A stretch of 64,000 nt of DNA from G963667675 sp965197565 (GCA_965197565.1 CBDANK010000004.1:1488001-1552000), one strand, 5' to 3'. Positions 8,019-16,500 are shown, numbered from the stretch's first letter. Made by a program: numbers and translations. The notes: a model not told the origin generated them from the letters alone.

Positions 8019-8277
8019 TTCATATTGGAGTGGTGCAGTAACCCCCTGTAACGTCATTCTGAGGAGCTTGCGACGAAGAATCTAAGGAAGGTCTGAACAA
8101 GTCTCAAATCGCCATGATTTCAGCTACGGGGAGTAGCGAGTTTCCTCACTTATTCAGAGGTTCCCTAAAAGTCTTGATCGGAGAATCGGCCTTGACTTGC
8201 AAGAGCGATTTTAGACCCTTCACTCCGTTCAGAGCCTGCCCCGGCGTAGGCCGGGGGTGACAATTAAAAGACCCTGG
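8019..8277 (+). repeat. Dispersed repeat R1 (inverted copy of 21542-21728)
   Basis: The blocks CAGTTTTCATATTGGAGTGG, TAACGTCATTCTGAGGAGC, GACGAAGAATCTAA, AAAGTCTTGATCGGAGAATC and GACAATTAAAAGACCCTGG occur here in the same order as in the reverse complement of 21542-21728. R1 additionally contains the 79-bp insertion at 8086-8164 and a short hairpin block near 8250. R2 contains an extra CCCTTCGACTTCGCTCAGGA-type module. The repeat is noncoding. It ends 115 bp before the modA start and may have carried in the spacer between the regulator and modA. Confidence 0.8.
8086..8164. mobile_element. 79-bp MITE with IS5-like ends and CTAA target duplication
   Basis: The element begins GGAAGGTCTGAACAAGT, and the reverse complement of its end is GGAACCTCTGAATAAGT; 14 of 17 bases agree. 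It is flanked by CTAA at 8082-8085 and 8165-8168. The related repeat at 21.6 kb has the uninterrupted site (a single TTAG at 21628-21631 on the opposite strand). A 4-bp YTAR target duplication is characteristic of the IS5 group, so an IS5-like transposase probably moved it. No transposase of that type is in the window. Confidence 0.75.
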
Positions 8278-8391
8278 AGTGACGGATGGGTTGTTTCTAA
8301 TGCGATTGCCTTGGTCTATAACCCTTTCGCGGTAGGCATCTCAAGGGATGGTCCTACGGGAATACTCGACAATAATGAGCTTGCTCGCTCA

Positions 8392-9363
8392 ATGTTTGGC
8401 TGGTTGCGCCGAAGCTTGAGGCCCATCCGATGGCTTGCCGCCGCGGCGATAATTACGGCCGCCTTGATCAGTTGCGCCTCTGGAGAAGATTCCACCGGCC
8501 GACAGGCGATCACGGTCTTTGCCGCCGCGTCACTTACAGAAGCCTTTACCGAGTTGGCTGGAGCCTTCGAGGAGGAGCATCCGGGATTATCCGTCAAATT
8601 GAACTTCGACGGCAGTCAACGGCTTCGTTTTCAATTGGAGCATGGCGCCCGTGCCGAAGTTTTCGCTTCGGCGGACCGGAAGCAAATGGACCGGGCCCGC
8701 GACTCCGGCCTACTGGCAACTGAGATCATTGACTTTGCCAGCAACCGCTTGGTCCTTATCGTGCCCGATTCTGACAGTGGCGCCGAGATTGATGAGGGGG
8801 TTAAATCATTGAGTCATAGCACCGCCAAGGTTGGAACCGGAGTGGAATCCCTGGCCGACTTGTCCCGGAAAGGGGTGAAACTGGCCCTGGCCCACCCGGA
8901 GGCGCCCGTAGGTCGCTACTCCAGGACCCTGATCCATCGGATAGCGGAGGATACACGCTTTGGAGCGGAATATGCCGGAAGTGTCTTGAAAAACGTGGTG
9001 ACAGAAGAGCCGAACGTCCGTAGCGTGCTCCAAAAGGTGGTGCTTGGGGAGGTGGATGCTGGGTTCGTTTATTATTCCGACGTCCAAGTTGCTTCGGACA
9101 TATCAGTGATACAACTACCCGATGAGGCCAACGTGTTGGCCGGCTACACCGTGGCCGCGCTAAAGAACTCGGCCCAGGCCGAGTTCGCTGAGGCCTTTAT
9201 TGATTTTATTTTGTCGGAGCCGGGGCAGGGTATCCTAAGCGATCACGGCTTCGGTCCTCCAATATCGGCATCACAATCCAGGCGCCCCGGCTCCAGGGAA
9301 GACGGCATCGCATTGATGGTCAACAATGATGCGCGGCCGGGTCCGGTCAGTTGGGCCAAATGA
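8392..9363 (+). CDS. modA: Molybdate ABC transporter, substrate-binding lipoprotein
   Basis: This 323-aa protein is the periplasmic-type binding component of a molybdate/tungstate importer. A signal peptide ends in the lipobox AALISC-AS, followed by the ModA opening ITVFAAASLTEAFTELAGAF and SQRLRFQLEHGARAEVFASA. The later AGFVYYSDV and EAFIDFILSEPGQ segments are typical of the family. The in-frame ATG at 8392 is chosen because it starts the signal peptide; the upstream frame runs into repeat R1. It is the first gene of a tight modABC operon. Confidence 0.9.
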   Translation: MFGWLRRSLRPIRWLAAAAIITAALISCASGEDSTGRQAITVFAAASLTEAFTELAGAFEEEHPGLSVKLNFDGSQRLRFQLEHGARAEVFASADRKQMDRARDSGLLATEIIDFASNRLVLIVPDSDSGAEIDEGVKSLSHSTAKVGTGVESLADLSRKGVKLALAHPEAPVGRYSRTLIHRIAEDTRFGAEYAGSVLKNVVTEEPNVRSVLQKVVLGEVDAGFVYYSDVQVASDISVIQLPDEANVLAGYTVAALKNSAQAEFAEAFIDFILSEPGQGILSDHGFGPPISASQSRRPGSREDGIALMVNNDARPGPVSWAK

Positions 9364-9364
9364 A

Positions 9365-10186
9365 ATGACTCCAGGGCGGCGAGTACTTGGACAGGCCAGC
9401 CTAGCAGGAAGCCTGGGGACGGCGGCTACTGCACTTTACGCGGCATTTATCGGTCTGCCGATAGCGGCCCTGTTGGTTCGCGCCGCCCAGCAAGAAGGCT
9501 TTCTTTCCAGCCTGACCGGCGACCTCGCCCTTAGTGCCTTGAGGTTGTCGCTGTTGACCAGCTTGGTAAGCATGGCCGTTGTATTGGCCGTGGGAACCCC
9601 TTTTGCTTACTTGCTGGCCCGGAGCAAGTCGCCTTTTTTGAGGGTGGTCGACCTCCTGGTAGAGCTCCCCATAGTCCTGCCGCCGGTGGTGGCCGGGGTA
9701 GCAATGTTGATGGCCTTTGGCAGACAGGGCATTCTCGGCCCCGCCTTGGAGGAGGTGGGCGTCACTCTTCCGTTTACCACCGCGGCAGTGGTATTTGCCC
9801 AAGTATTTGTCGCGTCCCCCTTTTACGTGCGCGCCGCGAAATTGGGGTTTCAGGCGGTGCCGAGAGACTACGAAGACGTGTCCCAGACTCTGGGCGTCTC
9901 CCCTTGGTGGACCTTCTGGCGACTGACCCTGCCGCTGGCCATGCCCTCCCTGCTCACCGGCATGGCCCTCGCTTGGGCCCGGGCTTTATCCGAGTTCGGG
10001 GCTACCATCATGTTCGCCGGCAACCTCACCGGCAAGACCCAGACCATGCCCTTGGCCATTATGACAGCGATGGAAAGCAGCCTTGGCGCCGCCCTGGGCC
10101 TGTCGGTGGTCCTCATGGCCGGAGCGGTAGCTGTCTTATTAGCCCTGGGCTTCATTGTGAGGCGTCAGTGGCTGGGGAGGCCATGA
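9365..10186 (+). CDS. modB: Molybdate ABC transporter, permease
   Basis: This 273-aa inner-membrane permease has about five or six hydrophobic segments and the ABC-importer EAA loop (residues about 175-200, VPRDYEDVSQTLGVSPWWTF). It forms the channel through which ModA delivers molybdate. The ATG at 9365 lies one base after the modA stop and is favoured over an in-frame ATG inside modA, indicating translational coupling. Its own end overlaps the start of modC in an ATGA. Confidence 0.9.
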   Translation: MTPGRRVLGQASLAGSLGTAATALYAAFIGLPIAALLVRAAQQEGFLSSLTGDLALSALRLSLLTSLVSMAVVLAVGTPFAYLLARSKSPFLRVVDLLVELPIVLPPVVAGVAMLMAFGRQGILGPALEEVGVTLPFTTAAVVFAQVFVASPFYVRAAKLGFQAVPRDYEDVSQTLGVSPWWTFWRLTLPLAMPSLLTGMALAWARALSEFGATIMFAGNLTGKTQTMPLAIMTAMESSLGAALGLSVVLMAGAVAVLLALGFIVRRQWLGRP

Positions 10187-11322
10187 CTCACGGTTGGGTA
10201 CAATGCCGAGTCGGGACCTTCGAACTGGAGGTTGACTGGAACATAGAGCCGGGAGAGGTCCTGGCGCTTTTTGGCCCTTCGGGAGCCGGTAAGACCACCA
10301 CACTACGGGCGATTGCCGGACTGTTGCGGCCCCGGCAAGGCCACATCGAGATCGGGGGGCGGGCAGTATATGACGGCGCCAATGGCTTATGGGTGCCGGC
10401 CCATAGACGCCATGTAGGGTATCTGGCCCAGCAATACCACCTTTTCCCCCACCTTACCGCCGCCAAGAATATCGCCTACGGCCTCCGGAAATGGCCCCGG
10501 GATGCGGCGGAGCAGCGAGTGAGCGGTCTGATCGGCGCCCTGCAACTCAACGGCCTAGAGGAGCGGCGGCCAGGGGAGCTATCAGGCGGGCAGCAACAGC
10601 GGGTAGCGGTCGCCCGGGCCCTGGCCCCAGAACCGGATGTATTGTTGTTGGATGAGCCCTTCGGCGCCATGGACATGGAGCTTCGCAGGGTCTTGAGACG
10701 GGAGCTTCGCTCTATTCTGGCCCAATCACCCATCCCGGTGCTGCTGGTCACTCACGACCGGGAAGAGGCCCTGGCCATGGCCGATTCAGTCCAAGTAATA
10801 GATGAAGGGCTGACCATAGCTCTGGGCAATCCTCTGGAAGTCCTTGGCCAGCCGGGACAGGGCCGAGTGGCCCGTCTAGTGGGCGTGGAGAACCTGTTTC
10901 ATCTTAGCGTGGAGAGCCGTAACCACCGGGACGGGACGATGATGTGCGTAGGGGGCGGCCTGCGGATAGAAGCGCCCCTGGATGAACCCGCTTTAACTCC
11001 AGAACCGGACCAGCTTGAACCGGACCAGCTAAAACAGGGCCGGATTGAAGGGGACCAAGTGGCTGTGGCCATCCGCGCCCAGGACATCATTCTCTCAGAC
11101 CGGGAGTTGACCGGATTGTCGGCTCGCAACCGGTTGCGCGGGGTAGTGACCAACATCGAGCTACGCGCTCCCGGCTACCAAGTGACTCTGGATTGCGGCC
11201 AACCGCTGCAGTGTCACATAACCGGCGCGGCCCTAGAGGAAATGAAATTACAGCTTGGATTGACCTTATGGGCCGTCTTCAAGGCTTCGTCTTGCTTTAT
11301 TGTTCAGGACCTGCGGTCGTAG
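10183..11322 (+). CDS. modC: Molybdate ABC transporter, ATP-binding protein
   Basis: This 379-aa ATPase drives molybdate import. It has Walker A GPSGAGKTT (31-39), the Q-loop region, signature LSGGQ (133-137), Walker B LLLDEP (154-159) and the switch His in LLVTHDREEA. The C-terminal 100 or so residues resemble a TOBE/Mop-like domain (VAVAIRAQDIILSD... NRLRGVVTNIE), the usual ModC oxyanion-sensing region. The ATG at 10183 overlaps the modB stop and follows GGGGAGG; the reading frame upstream of it is only a shadow of modB. Confidence 0.92.
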   Translation: MTHGWVQCRVGTFELEVDWNIEPGEVLALFGPSGAGKTTTLRAIAGLLRPRQGHIEIGGRAVYDGANGLWVPAHRRHVGYLAQQYHLFPHLTAAKNIAYGLRKWPRDAAEQRVSGLIGALQLNGLEERRPGELSGGQQQRVAVARALAPEPDVLLLDEPFGAMDMELRRVLRRELRSILAQSPIPVLLVTHDREEALAMADSVQVIDEGLTIALGNPLEVLGQPGQGRVARLVGVENLFHLSVESRNHRDGTMMCVGGGLRIEAPLDEPALTPEPDQLEPDQLKQGRIEGDQVAVAIRAQDIILSDRELTGLSARNRLRGVVTNIELRAPGYQVTLDCGQPLQCHITGAALEEMKLQLGLTLWAVFKASSCFIVQDLRS

Positions 11323-11345
11323 GTGGACGGTTGGGATTTCATGGG

Positions 11346-11373
11346 TTGCATATATCAAATTCATCGGTATAAT
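11346..11373 (+). promoter_or_regulatory. Promoter upstream of the zinc-ribbon gene
   Basis: TTGCAT (11346-11351) and TATAAT (11368-11373) are separated by 16 bp. They would give a leader of about 120 nt before the GTG at 11500. The -10 box is perfect and the -35 box is partial. Confidence 0.5.
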
Positions 11374-11499
11374 GTTTTGCTAGGCACAAGTTAGGTTATT
11401 TCCGGCAGTTAATTTCCTTGTTTGCCAAAGGCTTTCTACCTGGTGCCGTTGACCTACTTAGCCGATTTTCACACGCTATGGCCGCAAGGAGGTCAACCA

Positions 11500-11811
11500 G
11501 TGGCATTGTCAGACAAAACTCTAATTTGCGTGGAGTGCGGAGGCGAGTTCATATTTACCGCGGGGGAACAGGAGTTTTTTAACGCCCGTGGTTTTTCCAA
11601 TGAGCCCAAGCGCTGCCGCAGCTGCCGGGCCGTGCGGCGGTCGGAGCAGCGAGGCGGCGGCATGTATCAAGACTCCCCCAGAGAAATGTACCCTATCGTC
11701 TGCGCCGATTGCGGCAACGACGCTATGGTCCCCTTCCGGCCCCGGGGAGACCGGCCCGTTTATTGCAGCGATTGCTTCAGCAAGATGCGCAACGAGTCCT
11801 CCGGTTTCTAG
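11500..11811 (+). CDS. Zinc-ribbon domain protein, 103 aa
   Basis: The GTG at 11500 follows AAGGAGG at the right distance and starts the conserved part (ALSDKTLICVECGGEF). There are three paired-Cys sites: CVEC and CRSC flanking a FIFTAGEQEFF segment, then CADC with a later CSDC. The first pair matches the probable zinc-ribbon family (PF13451-like), and the second resembles a CxxC zinc-finger often joined to it in Chloroflexota. It is probably a small zinc-binding protein; its target, nucleic acid or protein, is unknown. It is a single gene with its own promoter and terminator. Confidence 0.75.
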   Translation: MALSDKTLICVECGGEFIFTAGEQEFFNARGFSNEPKRCRSCRAVRRSEQRGGGMYQDSPREMYPIVCADCGNDAMVPFRPRGDRPVYCSDCFSKMRNESSGF

Positions 11812-11833
11812 CTCAACGGTAGTTGACACCACT

Positions 11834-11862
11834 TGATGGGCTGACCGTCGGCCAGCCCATCA
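11834..11862 (+). terminator. Hairpin terminator after the zinc-ribbon gene
   Basis: A 10-bp perfect stem, TGATGGGCTG (11834-11843) with CAGCCCATCA (11853-11862), has a 9-nt loop. It is followed by a pyrimidine-rich TCGTTTCTCCTCTTT. The rest of the gap to 12113 shows nothing I can assign. Confidence 0.7.
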
Positions 11863-12113
11863 TCGTTTCTCCTCTTTACTATCCACTGGATGCGGCCCTG
11901 GCGGGTTCCCCCAATGGCCGATAATTCTTGGTGTTTTTAGACCGCCGGCGCTCTCCATTGAAGGCTCTGCGCCAATACCGCTACAATGGCAATGCCTTGC
12001 GTTGGCTGGTCCAGTGTCCTGACCGGTCCGTTTTTCCTTGATTAAGATATAGACTTCAGGCGCACTGGGCCTTTTCCTTGTTTCAGGCCGGGTTCCAGGG
12101 CCGGAGCGGTAGT

Positions 12114-13571
12114 ATGAAATTCAAGGACCTCCGGGATTTCATCTCTTTCTTAGAGGTAAGGGATGATATCCGCCGTATTCAGACTCCGGTAAGCTGCGAG
12201 TTGGAAATCACCGAGATCACGGACCGGGTGATTAAACGGGGTGGCCCGGCTCTGCTGTTCGAAAACGTCACCGGCTACGACATTCCCGTTGCGATCAACA
12301 TATTCGGCTCCGAACAACGAATGGCCTGGGCCCTGGGAGTGGAAAAGCTGGATGACTTGGTGGAACGGGTCCAAGGCTTGCTACAACTAATGCACGGGCC
12401 TCCTGAAGGGCTGCTGAATAAGCTTCGCACCCTGGGACAATTGGTCCACATGGGATCCTTCCAACCCAAGACAGTCCGCAATGCGCCATGCCAGGAGGTG
12501 GTCCTACAGGGGAACGAGGTAGATCTGCTCAAGTTTCCCGTCCTCAAGTGCTGGCCGCTGGACGGGGGCCGTTTTATCACTTTGCCCTTGGTCATCACCC
12601 GCGACCCGGAGACCGGCGTGCAAAACTATGGCACCTACCGGCTCCAAGTGTACGACCGGAATACAACCGGCATGCATTGGCAGACTCACAAAGTGGGGTC
12701 CCGTCATTACCGATTGAACCAGGAACGGCAGGGGGAGCGGATGGAGGTGGCCGTTGCTCTGGGCGGCGACCCGGCATCCATATGGACAGGATCAGCGCCG
12801 CTGCCGCCGGACATGGACGAAATGGTGGTGGCCGGTTTCCTCAGAGAGGAAGGGGTGGAACTGGTCAAGGGCAAGACCGTCGATGTTCTGGTCCCGGCCC
12901 ATGCCGAAATAGTTTTGGAGGGGTACGTGGTCCCAGGCGAAGAGCGTATGGAAGGTCCCTTCGGCGACCATACTGGCTATTATTCCATGGCGGACCCTTA
13001 CCCTGTGTTCCACGTTGAAGCGGTGACTCACCGCCGCCAGCCTATTTATCCGGCTGCCGTCGTCGGCCGGCCTCCTATGGAAGATTATTGGATGGGGAAA
13101 GTCACCGAGCGGGTTTTTCTACCCACGTTACAGATGGTCCTGCCGGAAGTAGTGGACATGAATATGCCCGCCGAGGGCGTCTTTCACAACCTGGTAATCG
13201 TGTCCATAAAAAAGGAATACCCAGGGCAAGCCCGTAAAGTAATGCACGGCCTGTGGGGCCTGGGACTGATGAGCCTGGCTAAGACAATTATCGTGGTGGA
13301 CCATTTCGTTAACGTGCAAGACATTTCCGAGGTCGCTTGGCGGGTTGCCAACAACATAGACCCAGACCGGGACTTCGTGTTTACTAAAGGCCCGATAGAC
13401 GACTTGGATTTTGCGTCGGCGACGCCGAAATTCGGGAGCAAAGTCGGGATTGACGCTACTCAAAAAGGCCCTCTGGAGGGCCGTCAGCGGGAGTGGCCGC
13501 CGGACATTATTATGAGCCCGGAAGTCAAGGAACTGGTTGATCAGAAGTGGAGTGAGTACGGAATCGGGTGA
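12114..13571 (+). CDS. UbiD family decarboxylase (probable menaquinone synthesis)
   Basis: This 485-aa protein is a prenylated-FMN-dependent decarboxylase of the UbiD family (EGPFGDHTGYY and YPAAVVGRPPMEDYW are hallmark segments). UbiD enzymes use the cofactor made by UbiX, and ubiX is three genes downstream. With UbiA, UbiX and UbiE/MenG homologues following, and mqnA elsewhere in the window, it most likely decarboxylates the prenylated naphthoate of the futalosine route (an MqnL-type role). The ATG at 12114 starts the conserved MKFKDLRDFISFLE; twelve upstream in-frame codons look noncoding. Confidence 0.85.
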   Translation: MKFKDLRDFISFLEVRDDIRRIQTPVSCELEITEITDRVIKRGGPALLFENVTGYDIPVAINIFGSEQRMAWALGVEKLDDLVERVQGLLQLMHGPPEGLLNKLRTLGQLVHMGSFQPKTVRNAPCQEVVLQGNEVDLLKFPVLKCWPLDGGRFITLPLVITRDPETGVQNYGTYRLQVYDRNTTGMHWQTHKVGSRHYRLNQERQGERMEVAVALGGDPASIWTGSAPLPPDMDEMVVAGFLREEGVELVKGKTVDVLVPAHAEIVLEGYVVPGEERMEGPFGDHTGYYSMADPYPVFHVEAVTHRRQPIYPAAVVGRPPMEDYWMGKVTERVFLPTLQMVLPEVVDMNMPAEGVFHNLVIVSIKKEYPGQARKVMHGLWGLGLMSLAKTIIVVDHFVNVQDISEVAWRVANNIDPDRDFVFTKGPIDDLDFASATPKFGSKVGIDATQKGPLEGRQREWPPDIIMSPEVKELVDQKWSEYGIG

Positions 13572-13689
13572 ACGCGGACCGAGGAGATTTTACTGATAGG
13601 CCCCAAGCCCGGCTCCATTCCCGGCAGACCGGCCGCCGCTATGCCCCAAGTATAATTGTGACAGACCAAACCGCGAGACTCGCATAATT

Positions 13690-14586
13690 ATGGCAAGGAT
13701 TGCGGCCCACCGGGCCGTAACATTTCCCAAGACCGTAGCTATCAGGGTTCCACTATACCTTGGTTCCATACGTGTCTGGGAGTCCCTATACGCCATGCCA
13801 TTCGCATATATTGGCATGGTGCTGGCTGCCGATGGGTGGCCGGGCTGGAGCACTTTCATTTGGATAACCGTGGCCATGGTCGGCGCCCGCACCTTGGGTA
13901 TGTCCGCCAACCGGCTGGTCCACCACAAAGAAGACATCGCCAACCCACGGACGGCCAACCGTCACTTGCCCAGGGGCCTGATGAAACCCGGGGAGGTGTT
14001 GAGCATGATGGCGGTGTCTACCGGAGTGTTTTTCTTTGCCGCCTCCCAGCTAAATGGCTTGGCCTTGGCCCTATCTCCAGTGGCCGCAGCCTATGTCGTC
14101 CTATACTCCTATGCCAAGTACTACACTTGGAGCTGTCACTTTTTCCTAGGATGGGCTCTCGCTATAGCTCCTTCCGCCGCTTGGATTGCCGTCACCGGGC
14201 GATTGGACCCGGAAGCGGCCCTGCTGTCATTCGCGGTAGCTGCTTGGGCCGGGGGCTTCGATGTTGTTTACGGTTCATCCGATTACGAATTCGACAAACA
14301 GTATGGAGTCCATTCCCTTCCAAGCCGGTTCGGTATCGCCGCCGCGCTGTGGGTAGCCAAAGGAATGCACTTTAGCGCCGCGGCCGCCTTGCTGGCACTA
14401 GGTCTTTGGCTGGAGCTTAGCTTCTACTACTTCATCGGCTGGGCCATTTCGGTGAGCCTGCTGGCCCTGGAAAACAGCCTAGTCCGGGCCGATAACCTAT
14501 CCAAACTGCACTCGCCTTTCTTCAAATACAACAGTTCAATTTCCATGTTGCTGCTGATCTTCACTGTGCTTGCAGTGACGGTTTAG
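13690..14586 (+). CDS. UbiA family prenyltransferase
   Basis: This 298-aa polytopic membrane protein attaches a prenyl chain to an aromatic acid. The second Asp motif is intact (DVVYGSSDYEFD, about residues 195-206). The first reads NRLVHHKED-IANPRT, where the family normally has NRxxDxxxD-xxNPRT, so one metal-binding Asp is His. In context it should be the MqnP-type enzyme that prenylates 1,4-dihydroxy-6-naphthoate. TATAAT at 13651-13656 may give it a promoter of its own within the UbiD-UbiE cluster. Confidence 0.85.
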   Translation: MARIAAHRAVTFPKTVAIRVPLYLGSIRVWESLYAMPFAYIGMVLAADGWPGWSTFIWITVAMVGARTLGMSANRLVHHKEDIANPRTANRHLPRGLMKPGEVLSMMAVSTGVFFFAASQLNGLALALSPVAAAYVVLYSYAKYYTWSCHFFLGWALAIAPSAAWIAVTGRLDPEAALLSFAVAAWAGGFDVVYGSSDYEFDKQYGVHSLPSRFGIAAALWVAKGMHFSAAAALLALGLWLELSFYYFIGWAISVSLLALENSLVRADNLSKLHSPFFKYNSSISMLLLIFTVLAVTV

Positions 14587-14656
14587 TGCTTTGTTCTTCA
14601 AATAATAGCTTTGAGATAGTCTAGAACAGACGGCAGCCTACGGGTAGGATATAGAA

Positions 14657-15250
14657 ATGCCAAAACCACCGGTAATAGTGGGCATCACGGGCGCCAGCGG
14701 GTCGGTGCTGGCCCTCAGGACCGTCGACGAGTTATTGAGGCGGGACGTGCCGACGGCGGTGGTTTGCTCCAACAGTGCCCGGTTGGTGTGGCGAGACGAG
14801 TTGGGGGCGCCCTTCAACGAGACTCTGGTGGAATGGCAGGAAAATCCTGGGTTTACCCTGTACCCAGGCAATGACATGTCGGCCCCCATTGCCAGCGGTA
14901 CCTTTCCCACTCGCGGCATGGTGATCGTGCCCGCCAGCATGAACACCGTGGCTTCCGTCGCCCACGGGCTTACACACCACTTGGTCCACCGGGCCGCAGA
15001 CGTGTGTCTGAAAGAAAGACGCCCCTTGGTTTTGGTCCCAAGGGAAACACCCCTGCACTCTATACACCTGGAGAATATGTTGGCCCTCAGCCGGCTTGGG
15101 GCCGTAATCTTGCCCCCTCAACCAGCCTTCTATCTGCATCCGCAAGGGACCGACGATATTGTACGGTTTATTGTCGGACGGATTCTGGTCGCACTGAACA
15201 TCGAAGAGGCCCTTCCCGATGACCTGCGCTATGGAGAGAGGGAACACTGA
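14657..15250 (+). CDS. ubiX: Flavin prenyltransferase UbiX
   Basis: This 197-aa protein has the UbiX fold: an N-terminal GITGASGSVLALRTVDEL phosphate/FMN loop, a central VIVPASMNTVASVAHGL, and LVLVPRETPLHSIHLENML, all close to the family consensus. It joins dimethylallyl phosphate to FMN to make prenylated FMN for UbiD-type decarboxylases. The UbiD homologue 1.1 kb upstream is its evident client. Its stop codon overlaps the next start (TGATG), so the retropepsin-like gene is coupled to it. Confidence 0.93.
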   Translation: MPKPPVIVGITGASGSVLALRTVDELLRRDVPTAVVCSNSARLVWRDELGAPFNETLVEWQENPGFTLYPGNDMSAPIASGTFPTRGMVIVPASMNTVASVAHGLTHHLVHRAADVCLKERRPLVLVPRETPLHSIHLENMLALSRLGAVILPPQPAFYLHPQGTDDIVRFIVGRILVALNIEEALPDDLRYGEREH

Positions 15251-15603
15251 TGGGTATTACCTATATCGACGGAGTTGCCCGCGGGCCTACAGATAAAGAA
15301 GACGCCGTTAGGTTCCTCATAGACAGAGGCGCAACTTACAGCCTGCTGCCTACCTCGGTATGGCAGTCCATAGAGTTGGAACCCACCCGGGAGCAGACAT
15401 TTACTCTGGCCGACGGCACCGCCATACAACGACGCATTTCCACGTGTTATTTGATGATTCCTCAAGGCCAGGACTATAGCCCCGTGATCCTGGGAGAGCC
15501 GGGAGATGAGGCCCTGCTAGGCGTCGTCACCCTGGAGATTCTGGGGCTATTGTTCAATCCTTTCAACCGTACTCTTCAGCCCATGCGGATGATGCTGGCC
15601 TAA
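15250..15603 (+). CDS. Retropepsin-like (clan AA) aspartic protease, altered active site
   Basis: This 117-aa protein has the single-domain retropepsin pattern: an active-site strand FLIDRGATYSLLP, a flap region FTLADGTAIQRRIS, and VILGEPGDEALLGVVTLEIL, which corresponds to the conserved hydrophobic-hydrophobic-Gly stretch. Such proteins act as homodimers. The catalytic triplet is normally Asp-Ser/Thr-Gly; here it is Asp-Arg-Gly (GAC AGA GGC), one base from Ser. The Asp remains, but the hydrogen-bonding Ser/Thr is lost. It sits between ubiX and menG in one operon; a role there is unknown. Confidence 0.75.
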   Translation: MGITYIDGVARGPTDKEDAVRFLIDRGATYSLLPTSVWQSIELEPTREQTFTLADGTAIQRRISTCYLMIPQGQDYSPVILGEPGDEALLGVVTLEILGLLFNPFNRTLQPMRMMLA

Positions 15604-15607
15604 GCTT

Positions 15608-16330
15608 TTGGCGAAGTTAAAGGGAGCAGCGAAGCAGCAGTATGTAACCGACCTGTTCACCCGCATCGCGGGCCGTTACGACCTGATGAACGACCTGATG
15701 ACCGCCGGGCTGCACCGGCGGTGGAAGCGCCAAACGGCCCGGTTGACCGCCGGAGGGCTTAAGGGCAAAGCCCTGGACGTTGCCACGGGCACCGGTGACC
15801 TTGCCCTAGCCCTCTCCCGGTGCCCGGGTATCGATCATGCGGTTGGCGTGGACCTATTGCCCGAGATGGTCATGCTCGGCCGCAGTAAGGTGAGGGCCAA
15901 CAGCCAAGCGGCCCCTGTAACCCTACTGCTGGCGGATGCGTTGAATCTTCCATTTCCCGACGGCGCTTTCGCTTGCGCCACCGCCGGGTTCAGCCTCCGC
16001 AACATGCCCGATTTGGGTCGAGCCTTGGCGGAAATGGTGCGGGTGGTTCAACCGGGTGGGCGGGTAACCACCCTGGAACTGACACCGATGCCAGCGGGGC
16101 GGGCATCCTGGCTCGTCAGATGGTATTTCCACCGGCTGGTGCCGCTGATGGGACAAATAGTCGCCGGGGACCGCTGGGCCTACACCTATCTCCCCGACTC
16201 GGTGGACGTTTTCCTAGAAGCCGATCAGCTTACCGGGTTGTTCAGGGAAACGGGCCTGGTAGATGTCGGCTACCGTCGCCTGGGCTTCGGCGCGGTAACG
16301 GTGCATTGGGGCCGGCAGCCACCATCTTAG
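15608..16330 (+). CDS. menG: Demethylmenaquinone methyltransferase
   Basis: This 240-aa SAM-dependent methyltransferase of the UbiE/MenG family performs the last methylation of menaquinone. It has the YDLMNDLMTAGLHRRWK N-terminal signature, the SAM-binding LDVATGTGDLALAL, and ATAGFSLRNMPDLGRALAEM, all standard for the family. Translation starts at a TTG five bases after the preceding stop with no clear ribosome-binding site, suggesting coupling. It closes a cluster of menaquinone-ring modification genes. Confidence 0.92.
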   Translation: MAKLKGAAKQQYVTDLFTRIAGRYDLMNDLMTAGLHRRWKRQTARLTAGGLKGKALDVATGTGDLALALSRCPGIDHAVGVDLLPEMVMLGRSKVRANSQAAPVTLLLADALNLPFPDGAFACATAGFSLRNMPDLGRALAEMVRVVQPGGRVTTLELTPMPAGRASWLVRWYFHRLVPLMGQIVAGDRWAYTYLPDSVDVFLEADQLTGLFRETGLVDVGYRRLGFGAVTVHWGRQPPS

Positions 16331-16500
16331 CGCCCAGGTCCGGCAGGCAACAACTGGCACGCCCCCGTGCTAATCCCCATAGCGCTATAACCGCCAAGCC
16401 GTTAAAATAGGGGCAATATTCGCTCCGTCCGCTCCGTGCGACCCATAGGCTTTCTCTTGGCGCATTCTAAAACAGGCGGACGCTGGATGTAGGAGGCTGG

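Noticed and set aside
9904..10182. N-terminal extension of modC into modB
   Set aside because: The conserved ModC start is at 10183 with a ribosome-binding site and an ATGA overlap; the upstream part is only a shadow frame of modB.
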